From Desulfobulbaceae bacterium (GTDB taxonomy: Bacteria > Desulfobacterota > Desulfobulbia > Desulfobulbales > VMSU01), in contig JADGBM010000006.1 of the NCBI GenBank assembly GCA_015231515.1, positions 1 through 61,498 of the forward strand: a stretch of 61,498 nucleotides of DNA, read 5' to 3'. Below, one piece after another: positions 1 through 8,325 of this stretch. Position numbers and translations under genes: made by a program. Positions within the stretch are counted from its first letter, which is position 1. The number at the start of each line of letters is the position of its first letter. A model generated the notes under the pieces. It was not told the DNA's origin. It did not search any database and saw nothing but the letters and a program-made list of their open reading frames with translations.

Positions 1-2
1 AT

Positions 3-995
3 TTAGGGGTGAAATTCCCCTTAGAACTCCTCGATACAGCCAACCTGATCAGTGCTGAACCAAAAAAGATTTTGTATGTGAACTCGTATCATGAGGGCTA
101 TATCTGGAGTGATACTATAGAAAAAGGGCTGTTAAAGGCCTTAAATGTCAAGACTAATCCTGATGGCACGTTTGATGGTTCGCACAGTGGTATCAGTGTG
201 CAATTTTTCAGGATGGACACTAAGCTTAATACTTCTGAAAATTTTAAAAAGAGTGCCGCTCTTTCCGCCAAAAATCTTATTGATACGTGGAAGCCTGATA
301 TAGTTTTGACAAGCGATGATAATGCCGCAAAATACCTGATTGCTCCCTACTATAAAAACTCTTCAATTCCATTTGTGTTCTGTGGTTTGAATTGGGATGC
401 GAGCCTGTATGGGTTTCCTCGGGAAAATATAACAGGGATGGTCGAAATTAATCCTGTTCTTGAAACGATTGATATCTTAAGGCAGTACGCCAATGGTGAT
501 CGGTTAGGGTACATTGGTGCAAAAGTTTTATCCGAAGAAAAAGAACTGCAGTATTTGCAAGAGGTTTTAAATATAAAATTTGCCGGTGGCGCACTTGTGA
601 TCAATTTTGACCAATGGAAAAAAGAGTATGTCAAACTTCAAAACACCGTGGACATGCTCGTCTGGCTGACACCTATGGGTATTGTCGGGTGGGATGACAA
701 GCTGGCTGATCAGTTTATTCTGGAAAACACGAAAATCCCATCTGCTGGAACTGGTGATAACAATATCCGTTTTGCCCTACTGGGCAAAGTGAAGCTTGCT
801 GAGGAGCAGGGTTGGTGGTTAGGAAAAACAGCTCTCAGGGTCTTGGAAGGGATTTCACCTGAGGCGATCCCGATAGCCACCAATTCGCAGTCCAAAATAT
901 TTCTCAATATGCAGCTGGCTAACAAGATGGGCATTGTCTTCCCTATGGATTTATTGCAGCAAGCGACATTTTTGAATACAGTCGAGGACGAATAA
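3..995 (+). CDS. ABC-type substrate-binding protein (PF04392-like), 5' end outside window
   Basis: The frame is open from the window edge, so this is the C-terminal part of a longer protein. The first possible start in view (GTG at 9) is unlikely, because no signal peptide follows. The domain starting around KKILYVNSYHEGYIWS is typical of periplasmic binding proteins that often precede sensor kinases in Deltaproteobacteria. The residues before it (LGVKFPLELLDTA) resemble this protein's own C-terminus (MGIVFPMDLLQQA), which suggests a tandem two-domain protein with the first domain off-window. It ends 7 nt before the hybrid kinase at 1003, so the two are probably co-transcribed and the protein may feed a ligand signal to that kinase. 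Family assignment is fairly sure; ligand unknown. Confidence 0.8.
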   Translation, partial: LGVKFPLELLDTANLISAEPKKILYVNSYHEGYIWSDTIEKGLLKALNVKTNPDGTFDGSHSGISVQFFRMDTKLNTSENFKKSAALSAKNLIDTWKPDIVLTSDDNAAKYLIAPYYKNSSIPFVFCGLNWDASLYGFPRENITGMVEINPVLETIDILRQYANGDRLGYIGAKVLSEEKELQYLQEVLNIKFAGGALVINFDQWKKEYVKLQNTVDMLVWLTPMGIVGWDDKLADQFILENTKIPSAGTGDNNIRFALLGKVKLAEEQGWWLGKTALRVLEGISPEAIPIATNSQSKIFLNMQLANKMGIVFPMDLLQQATFLNTVEDE

Positions 996-1002
996 GGATA
1001 GT

Positions 1003-3717
1003 ATGAAGAAAGATTCTATCACCTTCAAATTGCTGTTTTTTATTGTTGCAGCTTTTTCGTTTACTACCATAAGCATCCTGCTTATGGCCGATATAGAACT
1101 TACTAAGATAATCGACAGAAGTCAAAAAATCGCTTTTGCCGAAAAGATCGAGACAATCTATGGGCTCATTCAGCGGAAAAATGAACAACTCAAGAAAACA
1201 GGTCTTGTGGAGGCGTATTTTAATGATTTTCAGCACTCAACCTTAGAAATTCTCAAAAAGAGCAACTATAACCGCTCTGATCTGCTGATTTATCCGTTCA
1301 TTATCGATACCAACGGGATTGTTGTAATGCATCCGAAACTGCCTTCAGGTGATATCTCCTTGGTAGGGTCTGAGGTTACAGGCAAGATGCTGGCTGAAAA
1401 TCAGGGTGAGTTTAATTATTCATACCTTGGTCAAAAAAAGTGGTGTGTTTTTAAACATTTTCCTGAGTGGAACTGGGTTATCGCCTACACCGTACCTCTG
1501 GACTTAAAATATGGTGATGCCCGTAAATTCCGCAAGCTTCTCATTTTTATTATGGGAGGCATAACTTTTGTCGTGCTGCTGGTTTTGTCGCTGATTGTGA
1601 CACGATTCACACAACCAATCACTAATTTGACCAGGGCTGCTAAAGCGATTGCCGAAGGTAAACTTGATCAGCAAATTGATAGTGGCGGTAAAGATGAAGT
1701 CGGTATTCTGGCCCATAGTTTTGTTAATATGCGAGACTCGATTCAGCAAAAAATTTCTGCGTTAATCAAAGAAAATTCAGAACGAAGAAAGGCTGAAGAG
1801 ACACTTAGTCGTCAAAATGAGTATATCTACAATATCATTGAATCCTTAACACACCCTTTTTATGTCATCGATGTTAATGATTATTCCATCCAGTTAGCAA
1901 ACTCTGCCAGCGGCTTTAAAGCAGGAGACAAGTATACTTGCTATGGTCATATTAGACAGGGCGATAGTCCTTGTAATAGCGATGAACAACCTTGTCCGCT
2001 TGAGGGTATACGCCAAAGCAAAAAACCGGCAATGGTAGAGCATGTCAATTATGATGCGGATGGTTCACCTCGAAATATTGAGGTTCACGCATATCCTGTT
2101 TTCAACCAAGATGGAGATCTTACTCAGATGATTGAGTATGGGATTGATGTTACCTTGCGCAAACAGGCCCAGGCAGAACTCGCAGCAGAAAAAGAACGAC
2201 TATCTGTAACCTTGCGAAGTATTGGCGATGGAGTCATTACTACTGATATCTCTGGAAAGATTACTTTACTTAATAAAGTTGCAGAAAATCTTACAGGATG
2301 GAGCAGTGATGAGGCCTGTGGCCGCCATCTAGAAGAAGTTTTCCACATAATTAATGAAAAAACCAGGGCTGTATGTGAAAATCCTGTTAATAAAGTACTG
2401 GCCTCCAGTCAAATTGTCGGCTTGGCAAACCATACAGCACTCATAGCAAAGGATGGTCGAGAAATTGCGATTGCCGACAGTGGTGCACCTATACAGGATG
2501 ATCTGAGCCGGATTATTGGCGTGGTTTTGGTCTTTAGAGACGTGACAGAGCAGATTAAAACTGAACAAACTCTTATGAAAATGCAAAAGATAGAGTCTGT
2601 GGGAGTTTTAGCAGGTGGCATTGCCCATGATTTTAATAATATCCTGGCCGCAATTTTAGGAAATATTAATCTAGCCCAGTTTGACGAAACTCTCACGGAG
2701 AGGACAAGAAAGCTTTTGGCAGAAGCTGAAAAGGCATCATTAAGAGCAAAGGGTCTTACCCAGCAGTTATTGACTTTTTCCCGGGGTGGTGATCCAATCA
2801 AGGAAACTTCTTCCTTGAAGAATGTCATAATGGAGTCGGCAGGATTTGTTCTACGTGGAGACAAGGTTACCTGTCAATATGATATTCCTGATGATTTATG
2901 GCTAGCCGATATCGATAAAGGTCAAATAAGTCAGGTTGTACAGAATATCGTGCTTAATGCCAGAAATGCTATGCCGAAAGGTGGGGTGCTTCAGATAGAG
3001 TGTAAGAATCTGGACTCCATGGATCAAAAATCACTTTATCATGGTAAAAATAAAAAGTTTGTGAAGATCTCTTTTCATGACACCGGCATTGGAATTTCAA
3101 GTGAATTGATTGACAAGATATTTGATCCATACTTTTCAACCAAGAGTGAGGGCAGCGGATTAGGGCTGGCGATCTGTCACTCGATTATCAATAAACATAA
3201 TGGGTATATTTCGGTCGATTCGCTGCCAGGGAAGGGAACGACTTTCAACGTCTATCTGCCAGTCTCTGTTACCCCCCCAGCTCAACTATCATCAACAATT
3301 GATACACCCACAGATTCTGAATCTGCTCGAATTTTATTTATGGATGATGACGAGATGGTCAGAAATATTGCTCGAGAGATGTTAACCTATTTAGGTCATG
3401 AGGTAGTAAGCGCCAATGATGGAAATACAGCTATTGAGTTGTATCAAAAGGCTATAGACTCCGGGGACTCTTTTGATCTGGTAATTATGGATCTCACTAT
3501 ACCAGGAGGGATGGGCGGTGCGGAAGCGGTTCAGCGACTTCGGCAAATTAACCACGATGCCAAGGTCGTTGTTACGAGCGGCTATTCTAATGATCCAATC
3601 ATGGCAAATTATACCCAATACGGTTTTTGTGCGACCCTGGTAAAACCTTTCCAGACGGAGGATCTGTCAAAGGTGCTTTCGCAAGTTCTTATGGGCGATA
3701 TACAAGAGTTTGTTTGA
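1003..3717 (+). CDS. Hybrid sensor histidine kinase (Cache-HAMP-PAS-PAS-HisKA-HATPase-REC)
   Basis: Membrane sensor kinase of 904 residues. Order: TM segment near 6-28, periplasmic Cache-like domain to about 175 (YPFIIDTNGIVVMHP), second TM near 178-200, HAMP, a first PAS with a Cys-rich insertion (CYGH...PCN...PCPL) around 315-335, a second PAS near 395-515, HisKA with phospho-acceptor His542 in the motif GGIAHDFNN, an HATPase with the GSGLGLAI box, and a C-terminal receiver with Asp830 in LVIMDLTIPGG. All phosphorelay residues are present, so it should autophosphorylate and pass phosphate to its own receiver. It lies directly downstream of the substrate-binding protein, which may be its periplasmic partner. 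No output regulator is adjacent. Confidence 0.93.
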   Translation: MKKDSITFKLLFFIVAAFSFTTISILLMADIELTKIIDRSQKIAFAEKIETIYGLIQRKNEQLKKTGLVEAYFNDFQHSTLEILKKSNYNRSDLLIYPFIIDTNGIVVMHPKLPSGDISLVGSEVTGKMLAENQGEFNYSYLGQKKWCVFKHFPEWNWVIAYTVPLDLKYGDARKFRKLLIFIMGGITFVVLLVLSLIVTRFTQPITNLTRAAKAIAEGKLDQQIDSGGKDEVGILAHSFVNMRDSIQQKISALIKENSERRKAEETLSRQNEYIYNIIESLTHPFYVIDVNDYSIQLANSASGFKAGDKYTCYGHIRQGDSPCNSDEQPCPLEGIRQSKKPAMVEHVNYDADGSPRNIEVHAYPVFNQDGDLTQMIEYGIDVTLRKQAQAELAAEKERLSVTLRSIGDGVITTDISGKITLLNKVAENLTGWSSDEACGRHLEEVFHIINEKTRAVCENPVNKVLASSQIVGLANHTALIAKDGREIAIADSGAPIQDDLSRIIGVVLVFRDVTEQIKTEQTLMKMQKIESVGVLAGGIAHDFNNILAAILGNINLAQFDETLTERTRKLLAEAEKASLRAKGLTQQLLTFSRGGDPIKETSSLKNVIMESAGFVLRGDKVTCQYDIPDDLWLADIDKGQISQVVQNIVLNARNAMPKGGVLQIECKNLDSMDQKSLYHGKNKKFVKISFHDTGIGISSELIDKIFDPYFSTKSEGSGLGLAICHSIINKHNGYISVDSLPGKGTTFNVYLPVSVTPPAQLSSTIDTPTDSESARILFMDDDEMVRNIAREMLTYLGHEVVSANDGNTAIELYQKAIDSGDSFDLVIMDLTIPGGMGGAEAVQRLRQINHDAKVVVTSGYSNDPIMANYTQYGFCATLVKPFQTEDLSKVLSQVLMGDIQEFV

Positions 3718-3776
3718 GGTATGAAAGGCAATAAGGCCTTTTCTGTTTTTTTTGAAATCCGCATGAGAAATGAGGA

Positions 3777-4871
3777 ATGATTATGACGACAACGCATCTT
3801 TTTAAACCACTATCTTTTGGTGAACTGACTGTATCCAATAGAGTTGCTCTGGCGCCCATGACGCGTGGCAGGGCCGGGAGTGCTCGTATTCCCGGAGATC
3901 TTATGGCAGAATATTATCTGCAGCGGGCTGGAGCGGGGCTGATTATCACTGAGGCCTCGGTAATTTCAACGGAGGGAATCGGCTGGATTGACTCACCTGG
4001 AATCTATAGCACTGCCATGGTAGACGGTTGGCGTATGGTGACGGAGAGGGTGAAACCAACCGCCACTCCCATGTTTTTGCAATTATGGCATTGTGGTCGG
4101 GCCTCCCATAGCGATTTTCATGGCGGCTCGCTTCCTCAATCGGCCTCGGCGGTCAAATTGAATGGCGACCATATCCATACTCCGAGGGGCAATAAACCCT
4201 ACGAAACACCTCGGGCCATGACAGTTGATGAGATCCATAAAACGGTTGATGATTATCGCCGAGCAGCGGAAAATGCCAAAAAAGCCGGTTTTGATGGGGT
4301 TGAGGTGCACGGTGCTAACGGGTACCTCATCAATCAGTTTTTAGACGGCAGCACGAACCTCAGAACAGATCAATATGGCGGAAGTCTCGAAAATCGATTC
4401 CGATTCTTCCGCGAGGTGCTCGAGGCGGTGCTTGAGGTCTGGCCGGCAGAGCGTGTTGGAGCACGAATTTCACCAAATGGTGTTTTTAATGATATGGGCT
4501 GTGACGATTTCCGTGAGCTTTTTCTTTATGTCACCGGAGAAATCAACAAACTGAAACTTGGTTACCTGCATATCATGGATGGTCTGGCCTTTGGTTTTCA
4601 TGGGAAGGGGGAGCCCATGACTTTAGCTGAGTTCCGTCCCCTCTACGATGGCGTCATTATCGGCAACTGTGGTTACAGCAGGGATATGGCTGAAAAACGT
4701 CTGGCAGAAGGAACAGCCGATATTATCGCTATTGGTCGGCCCTATATCAGCAATCCTGATCTGGTGGAGCGTTTCAGGAATAATTGGCCATTGAACCCCT
4801 GTGAAGATATGAGCCTGTGGTACACCTCGGGACCGGAAGGGTACACAGACTATGAGCCTTATAGGCCTTGA
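3777..4871 (+). CDS. NADH:flavin oxidoreductase, Old Yellow Enzyme family
   Basis: FMN-dependent ene-reductase-like enzyme of 364 residues, probably cytosolic. The N-terminus LFKPLSFGELTVSNRVALAPMTRGRA, the QLWHCGRASH motif and GVEVHGANGYLINQFL followed by YGGSLENRFRF are hallmarks of the OYE/NemA/OPR branch. The C-terminus carries the phosphate-binding IAIGRPYISNPDLVERF motif. Family members reduce activated C=C bonds or nitro groups with NAD(P)H; the substrate cannot be told from sequence. Two in-frame ATGs occur (3777 and 3783); the second is better spaced from the GAGG at 3772-3775 and would give MTTTHLFK. It stands alone, convergent with the CheD-HDOD gene. Confidence 0.92.
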   Translation: MIMTTTHLFKPLSFGELTVSNRVALAPMTRGRAGSARIPGDLMAEYYLQRAGAGLIITEASVISTEGIGWIDSPGIYSTAMVDGWRMVTERVKPTATPMFLQLWHCGRASHSDFHGGSLPQSASAVKLNGDHIHTPRGNKPYETPRAMTVDEIHKTVDDYRRAAENAKKAGFDGVEVHGANGYLINQFLDGSTNLRTDQYGGSLENRFRFFREVLEAVLEVWPAERVGARISPNGVFNDMGCDDFRELFLYVTGEINKLKLGYLHIMDGLAFGFHGKGEPMTLAEFRPLYDGVIIGNCGYSRDMAEKRLAEGTADIIAIGRPYISNPDLVERFRNNWPLNPCEDMSLWYTSGPEGYTDYEPYRP

Positions 4872-4932
4872 TTTTCTGGGCGAGACGATATTTTTCGATT
4901 ATAGACCGAGAAGGATTCCTTCTCCGACTTGG

Positions 4933-6264
4933 CTAAAGAGACGTTATTTTGTTCCACTCTACTTGAGAAATAATGTCGTTGAGATCAGTGACCTTGAGGT
5001 TGAGGTGAGAGAGTTTTTTTTCAAAACCAACGGTTGAACATAACGATTCAAGTTCAACGCCGGCCATGAACCACGAGGCAACAATATCAGCTATATTTAC
5101 TACATAGAGCAGTTCGGAGTCGACTTTGGCGTTTTCAGGGTAGTGGTGAGATGCTATAACCTCACTTAAATTCTCAGGTATATTCCAACGAACGGCTAAC
5201 TTTTTACCTATTTGCTGGTGGTCTGTTCTAAATATAGTCTGCTCTGTATGGAGTAACCCTTTTTTGGTCTCAGCGTCGGTATTGTAAAAATCTGACATGC
5301 TTAACGCTACGTACTGGTCGAGCACAACCTTGCCTATATCATGGAGAAGGCCTGCGGTATAAGCAGTTTGCGGGTCAACCTGCTGAGTTTTGTCGGCAAT
5401 GACCTGGGCTAAAAGCGCAACAGCAATGGCGTGTTTGAAAAGTCCTCCTCGAACCAGTGAGTAGCCGCCTGCCATTTGATCAAAAAATGTTTTTAACGAT
5501 GTACTAATCAGCAGTTCGAGAAGATGCAGTTCTCCCAGGATTAAAACGGCTCTTTCAAGTGTGTCAATTTTTATTTTGGAGCTTATATGAACTGTATTGC
5601 AATAGCTGATGACTTTAGCGGTCAGTAGCTGTTCATGACCAAGTATGTCGGTAATTTCGGATAATTTATAATAGTCTTTGTGCAAAAGGCGAATCAGCTG
5701 TAGCGTTATCTGAGGAATTGGCTTGGCGGTGATTATTGCATTTTGGATCTGTTCCTCGGTTGGAGGTGTAACTGTCTCGGTTTTTTTTGTGGTCGGGGGA
5801 AGCATCTGCGCAATCTTAACCTGCCAGTTCGAAGTGTCTAACCCCATTTTCATGCCATAGTAGCCGCCTGTCTCGCAACTTTTTATCGGGATTTTGTGAC
5901 GGACAAGAAACTGGTTGGCACACTCTGCAATACGACCACCTATATCGAGATTTAAGTCGTGCTCCGAAAAAGGGAAACCTAGAGAGCCTCCGGCAACCAC
6001 TGCGGTAAGGGAATTTATGGCTGCCCCTTCCTTAACAAGGTCGTCGAGGAAAAGGGCTAGGGCGGATGAGGCATAGCACTTTGGGCGCCAGGCATTGTCA
6101 TGAGAATCGATATCCGGTAAGAGTATGTGGCACAAACCCCCAACATTGGCTGTTGAGTCATAAATTGCCACTGCGACGCACGTGCCAAGCAGGGCTTCAA
6201 GGCGCAATGACTTTCCTGATGATTCAATTCTATACTCACCGGCTGAGACTACTTTGTTTTCCAT
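4933..6264 (-). CDS. CheD-like deamidase domain fused to an HDOD domain
   Basis: Protein of 443 residues with two recognisable parts. Residues 1-150 match CheD, the chemoreceptor glutamine deamidase: LLGTCVAVAIYD with Cys29 and GGLCHILLP with His46, spaced 17 residues apart as in the known catalytic pair, then the conserved GG(S)LG and INIG-like segments (DLNLDIGGR). A short Thr/Pro/Glu-rich linker near 150-165 leads to an HDOD domain (about 165-380) with an HDIGKVVLD motif. CheD normally acts with CheC/CheY in chemotaxis, and HDOD domains are signalling scaffolds. No che genes are nearby, so it may link receptor modification to another output. Both halves look intact. Confidence 0.85.
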   Translation of the reverse strand: MENKVVSAGEYRIESSGKSLRLEALLGTCVAVAIYDSTANVGGLCHILLPDIDSHDNAWRPKCYASSALALFLDDLVKEGAAINSLTAVVAGGSLGFPFSEHDLNLDIGGRIAECANQFLVRHKIPIKSCETGGYYGMKMGLDTSNWQVKIAQMLPPTTKKTETVTPPTEEQIQNAIITAKPIPQITLQLIRLLHKDYYKLSEITDILGHEQLLTAKVISYCNTVHISSKIKIDTLERAVLILGELHLLELLISTSLKTFFDQMAGGYSLVRGGLFKHAIAVALLAQVIADKTQQVDPQTAYTAGLLHDIGKVVLDQYVALSMSDFYNTDAETKKGLLHTEQTIFRTDHQQIGKKLAVRWNIPENLSEVIASHHYPENAKVDSELLYVVNIADIVASWFMAGVELESLCSTVGFEKKLSHLNLKVTDLNDIISQVEWNKITSL

Positions 6265-6391
6265 ATTCGATTTCTTATGTTTTAGCGATTAATTGTAAAT
6301 TATGCCTGACAAATATCAGTAATTTTACTATGACTGTCAATTGTTGTTTTCACAATCATTTTTATGTCCTTCAGGTCAAATCTTCAAATAT

Positions 6392-8125
6392 ATGAACGCC
6401 AGAGAACGATATTCTACAACAAGTCAAACTAATAAACTTTTGTTAGTTGGTCTGCTGACTCTTTTTGTCATAGGCATTGGCCTTTTTAGCCTCTTTCAAA
6501 TGTTTAGTGATTTTCAAACGGTGCTCACGCGTGAGACAGAAAAACACTCTTTGCTGATGAGGCAACATTTGCTGGTGGGTGAATTAGTTGCCACTGTTGA
6601 AAGTGATGTCCGGGACATACGGTTTTATGTCCATGAACCTATGGAGCTAGATCGTGTTAGTTCGGCTCTGCTTACATCTTTAAACGCTGTGGTGAATGAT
6701 TTGGAGCATTTATCCAGTTTTGAAAAGAGAGATTTGGTTTTTGAGACTGTATTACAATATCAAGAATCCCTGGCATCGTATCTGAGTTTAAATCAAACAT
6801 TACGACTAACTCATGAGCAGCTTCATGTCATGAACAGCAGTTTCTTGGACAAACTTAATGCTATTGAGGTTGCAACAGGAGAGCTTATGATTGAGAGCGT
6901 CCTGGCTGGTGCGGATTTGAAGGGCTTGCAACAGATCTATAGCCTGATTCCTTATTGTCGGGAACAGGTTCTTCGGGCAAGCATCTTTTTGGAGGATGAT
7001 ACCGCAGCTCGAAGTAATCGATTTTTGCCACATACTGTCCCTGAACTATTGATATCAGATTTAATTGTTAACTCAATCACAACTATGGAGCGAACACTCG
7101 AAACAATTACCTCTGCCTCAGGTGAAATAGTGGTTCATGTTCAGGATATTCTCGAAGAAATACCGAGGTATCGAACCCTGGTAAATGAACTTCAAACTAA
7201 AATCACACAGGCAGATACTGATGAAAACACTATAGCTTCCTTGAGGGAGACACTGCTGATAAATCTTAAAAAAATCGGTGAGAATGTTCATCTTAATGAA
7301 CTTTCCGGCAATATGAGTACCTTAGTCAAGCGTTCTTCATTGGTAGCTGCTTTTGTTTGTTTAGTCATTTTTGGTGTAACTATCTTTGCCTGGGGCTTTA
7401 TTCGTCATTTAACGAATCAGATGGAAGATAGTCGAAACAGCGCATTGGTAGCCAAAAATGAGCTTAAGCTAACCAATGATCAGCTTAATTTAGAGATGAA
7501 GGAGCGCCAACTGGCTGAAGTACACTTGCGGGAAAGCGAGGAGCGCTTTCGGGCTTTGATCGAAAAATCCAGTGATATCGTTGTTATTTTGAATAAAGAC
7601 GGACAGTATAAGTATGTCAGCCCGGCTGTTTCTGCTTTTGGATATTTCCCTGATGAAATGATCGGCAAACTGCCCCAGGACTTTGTCCTTGATGAAGATA
7701 AGAGTTTAATTACGGAAACCATTAAGCAGTCAATGGAAGTTCCAGAAAAATCTATCAGAACGAGCGTTATTCGTTTCTGTCATAAAAACGGTTCAGTCTT
7801 TAGAGTGGAGGGTCTAGTCACCAATCTACTGGATCATCCAGGTGTTGAAGGAGTGGTTTTTACCGGTCGTGATGTGACAGAGAGAGAACGAATGATAGAA
7901 GAGCTGCAAACAGCCTTGAACGAGGTGAGAACCTTGCAGGGGCTGTTGCCTATTTGCGCATCATGTAAGAAAATTCGTGATGACAGTGGGTTGTGGGAGA
8001 ATATCGAAGCCTATATTCAAAGCAACTCAAATGCCGTATTTTCCCACGGCATTTGTCCTGATTGTGCTAAGTCGTTGTATCCTGAGTTTGCTGAGCAGAT
8101 GTTTCCTGGTGATAGTAAAACCTAG
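6392..8125 (+). CDS. Membrane PAS-domain sensor with C-terminal Cys motif, no kinase
   Basis: I chose the ATG at 6392 (MNARERYSTT) because it directly precedes the first TM helix; an ATG at 6341 would add 17 unlikely residues. The 577-residue product has TM helices near 15-37 and about 330-350, a long helical periplasmic region between them, a coiled linker, and one PAS domain (ESEERFRALIEKSSDIVVIL). It ends in LPICASCKKIRDDSGLW...HGICPDCAKSLYPEF. This CxxC...CxxC tail is known from many PAS signalling proteins and probably binds metal. No HisKA, HATPase or GGDEF follows, so the output partner is unknown. Its end overlaps the small gene on the other strand by 4 bp. Confidence 0.85.
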   Translation: MNARERYSTTSQTNKLLLVGLLTLFVIGIGLFSLFQMFSDFQTVLTRETEKHSLLMRQHLLVGELVATVESDVRDIRFYVHEPMELDRVSSALLTSLNAVVNDLEHLSSFEKRDLVFETVLQYQESLASYLSLNQTLRLTHEQLHVMNSSFLDKLNAIEVATGELMIESVLAGADLKGLQQIYSLIPYCREQVLRASIFLEDDTAARSNRFLPHTVPELLISDLIVNSITTMERTLETITSASGEIVVHVQDILEEIPRYRTLVNELQTKITQADTDENTIASLRETLLINLKKIGENVHLNELSGNMSTLVKRSSLVAAFVCLVIFGVTIFAWGFIRHLTNQMEDSRNSALVAKNELKLTNDQLNLEMKERQLAEVHLRESEERFRALIEKSSDIVVILNKDGQYKYVSPAVSAFGYFPDEMIGKLPQDFVLDEDKSLITETIKQSMEVPEKSIRTSVIRFCHKNGSVFRVEGLVTNLLDHPGVEGVVFTGRDVTERERMIEELQTALNEVRTLQGLLPICASCKKIRDDSGLWENIEAYIQSNSNAVFSHGICPDCAKSLYPEFAEQMFPGDSKT

Positions 8126-8322
8126 TCGTTGGCAGAATGAGGCTTGATAAAATTGTCATTGAGAAAGGCACACTCCTTTGGTGATAAATTATAGCGGATC
8201 TGTGCTTTCTCAATGATTTCCCGGCGCTCCATCTCTGGATGCGTAATCACCATTTCAGTGATCCAACGCAGGGTTTTTTTTAGTTTATCACCCTTGGGGC
8301 TCAGTGAATCAACGCCTTCCAT
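8122..8322 (-). CDS. Small conserved-looking protein downstream of glgB
   Basis: A 66-residue, highly charged and helical protein (LKKTLRWITEMVITHPEMERREIIEKAQ) with no domain I recognise. It starts 3 nt after the glgB stop on the same strand, so it is probably translated from the glgB message. The pattern resembles short helical proteins of unknown function; Pro and Glu placement suggests two to three helices. It might be specific to this lineage. The tight spacing to glgB is the main support that it is real. Confidence 0.6.
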   Translation of the reverse strand: MEGVDSLSPKGDKLKKTLRWITEMVITHPEMERREIIEKAQIRYNLSPKECAFLNDNFIKPHSAND

Positions 8323-8325
8323 TGA

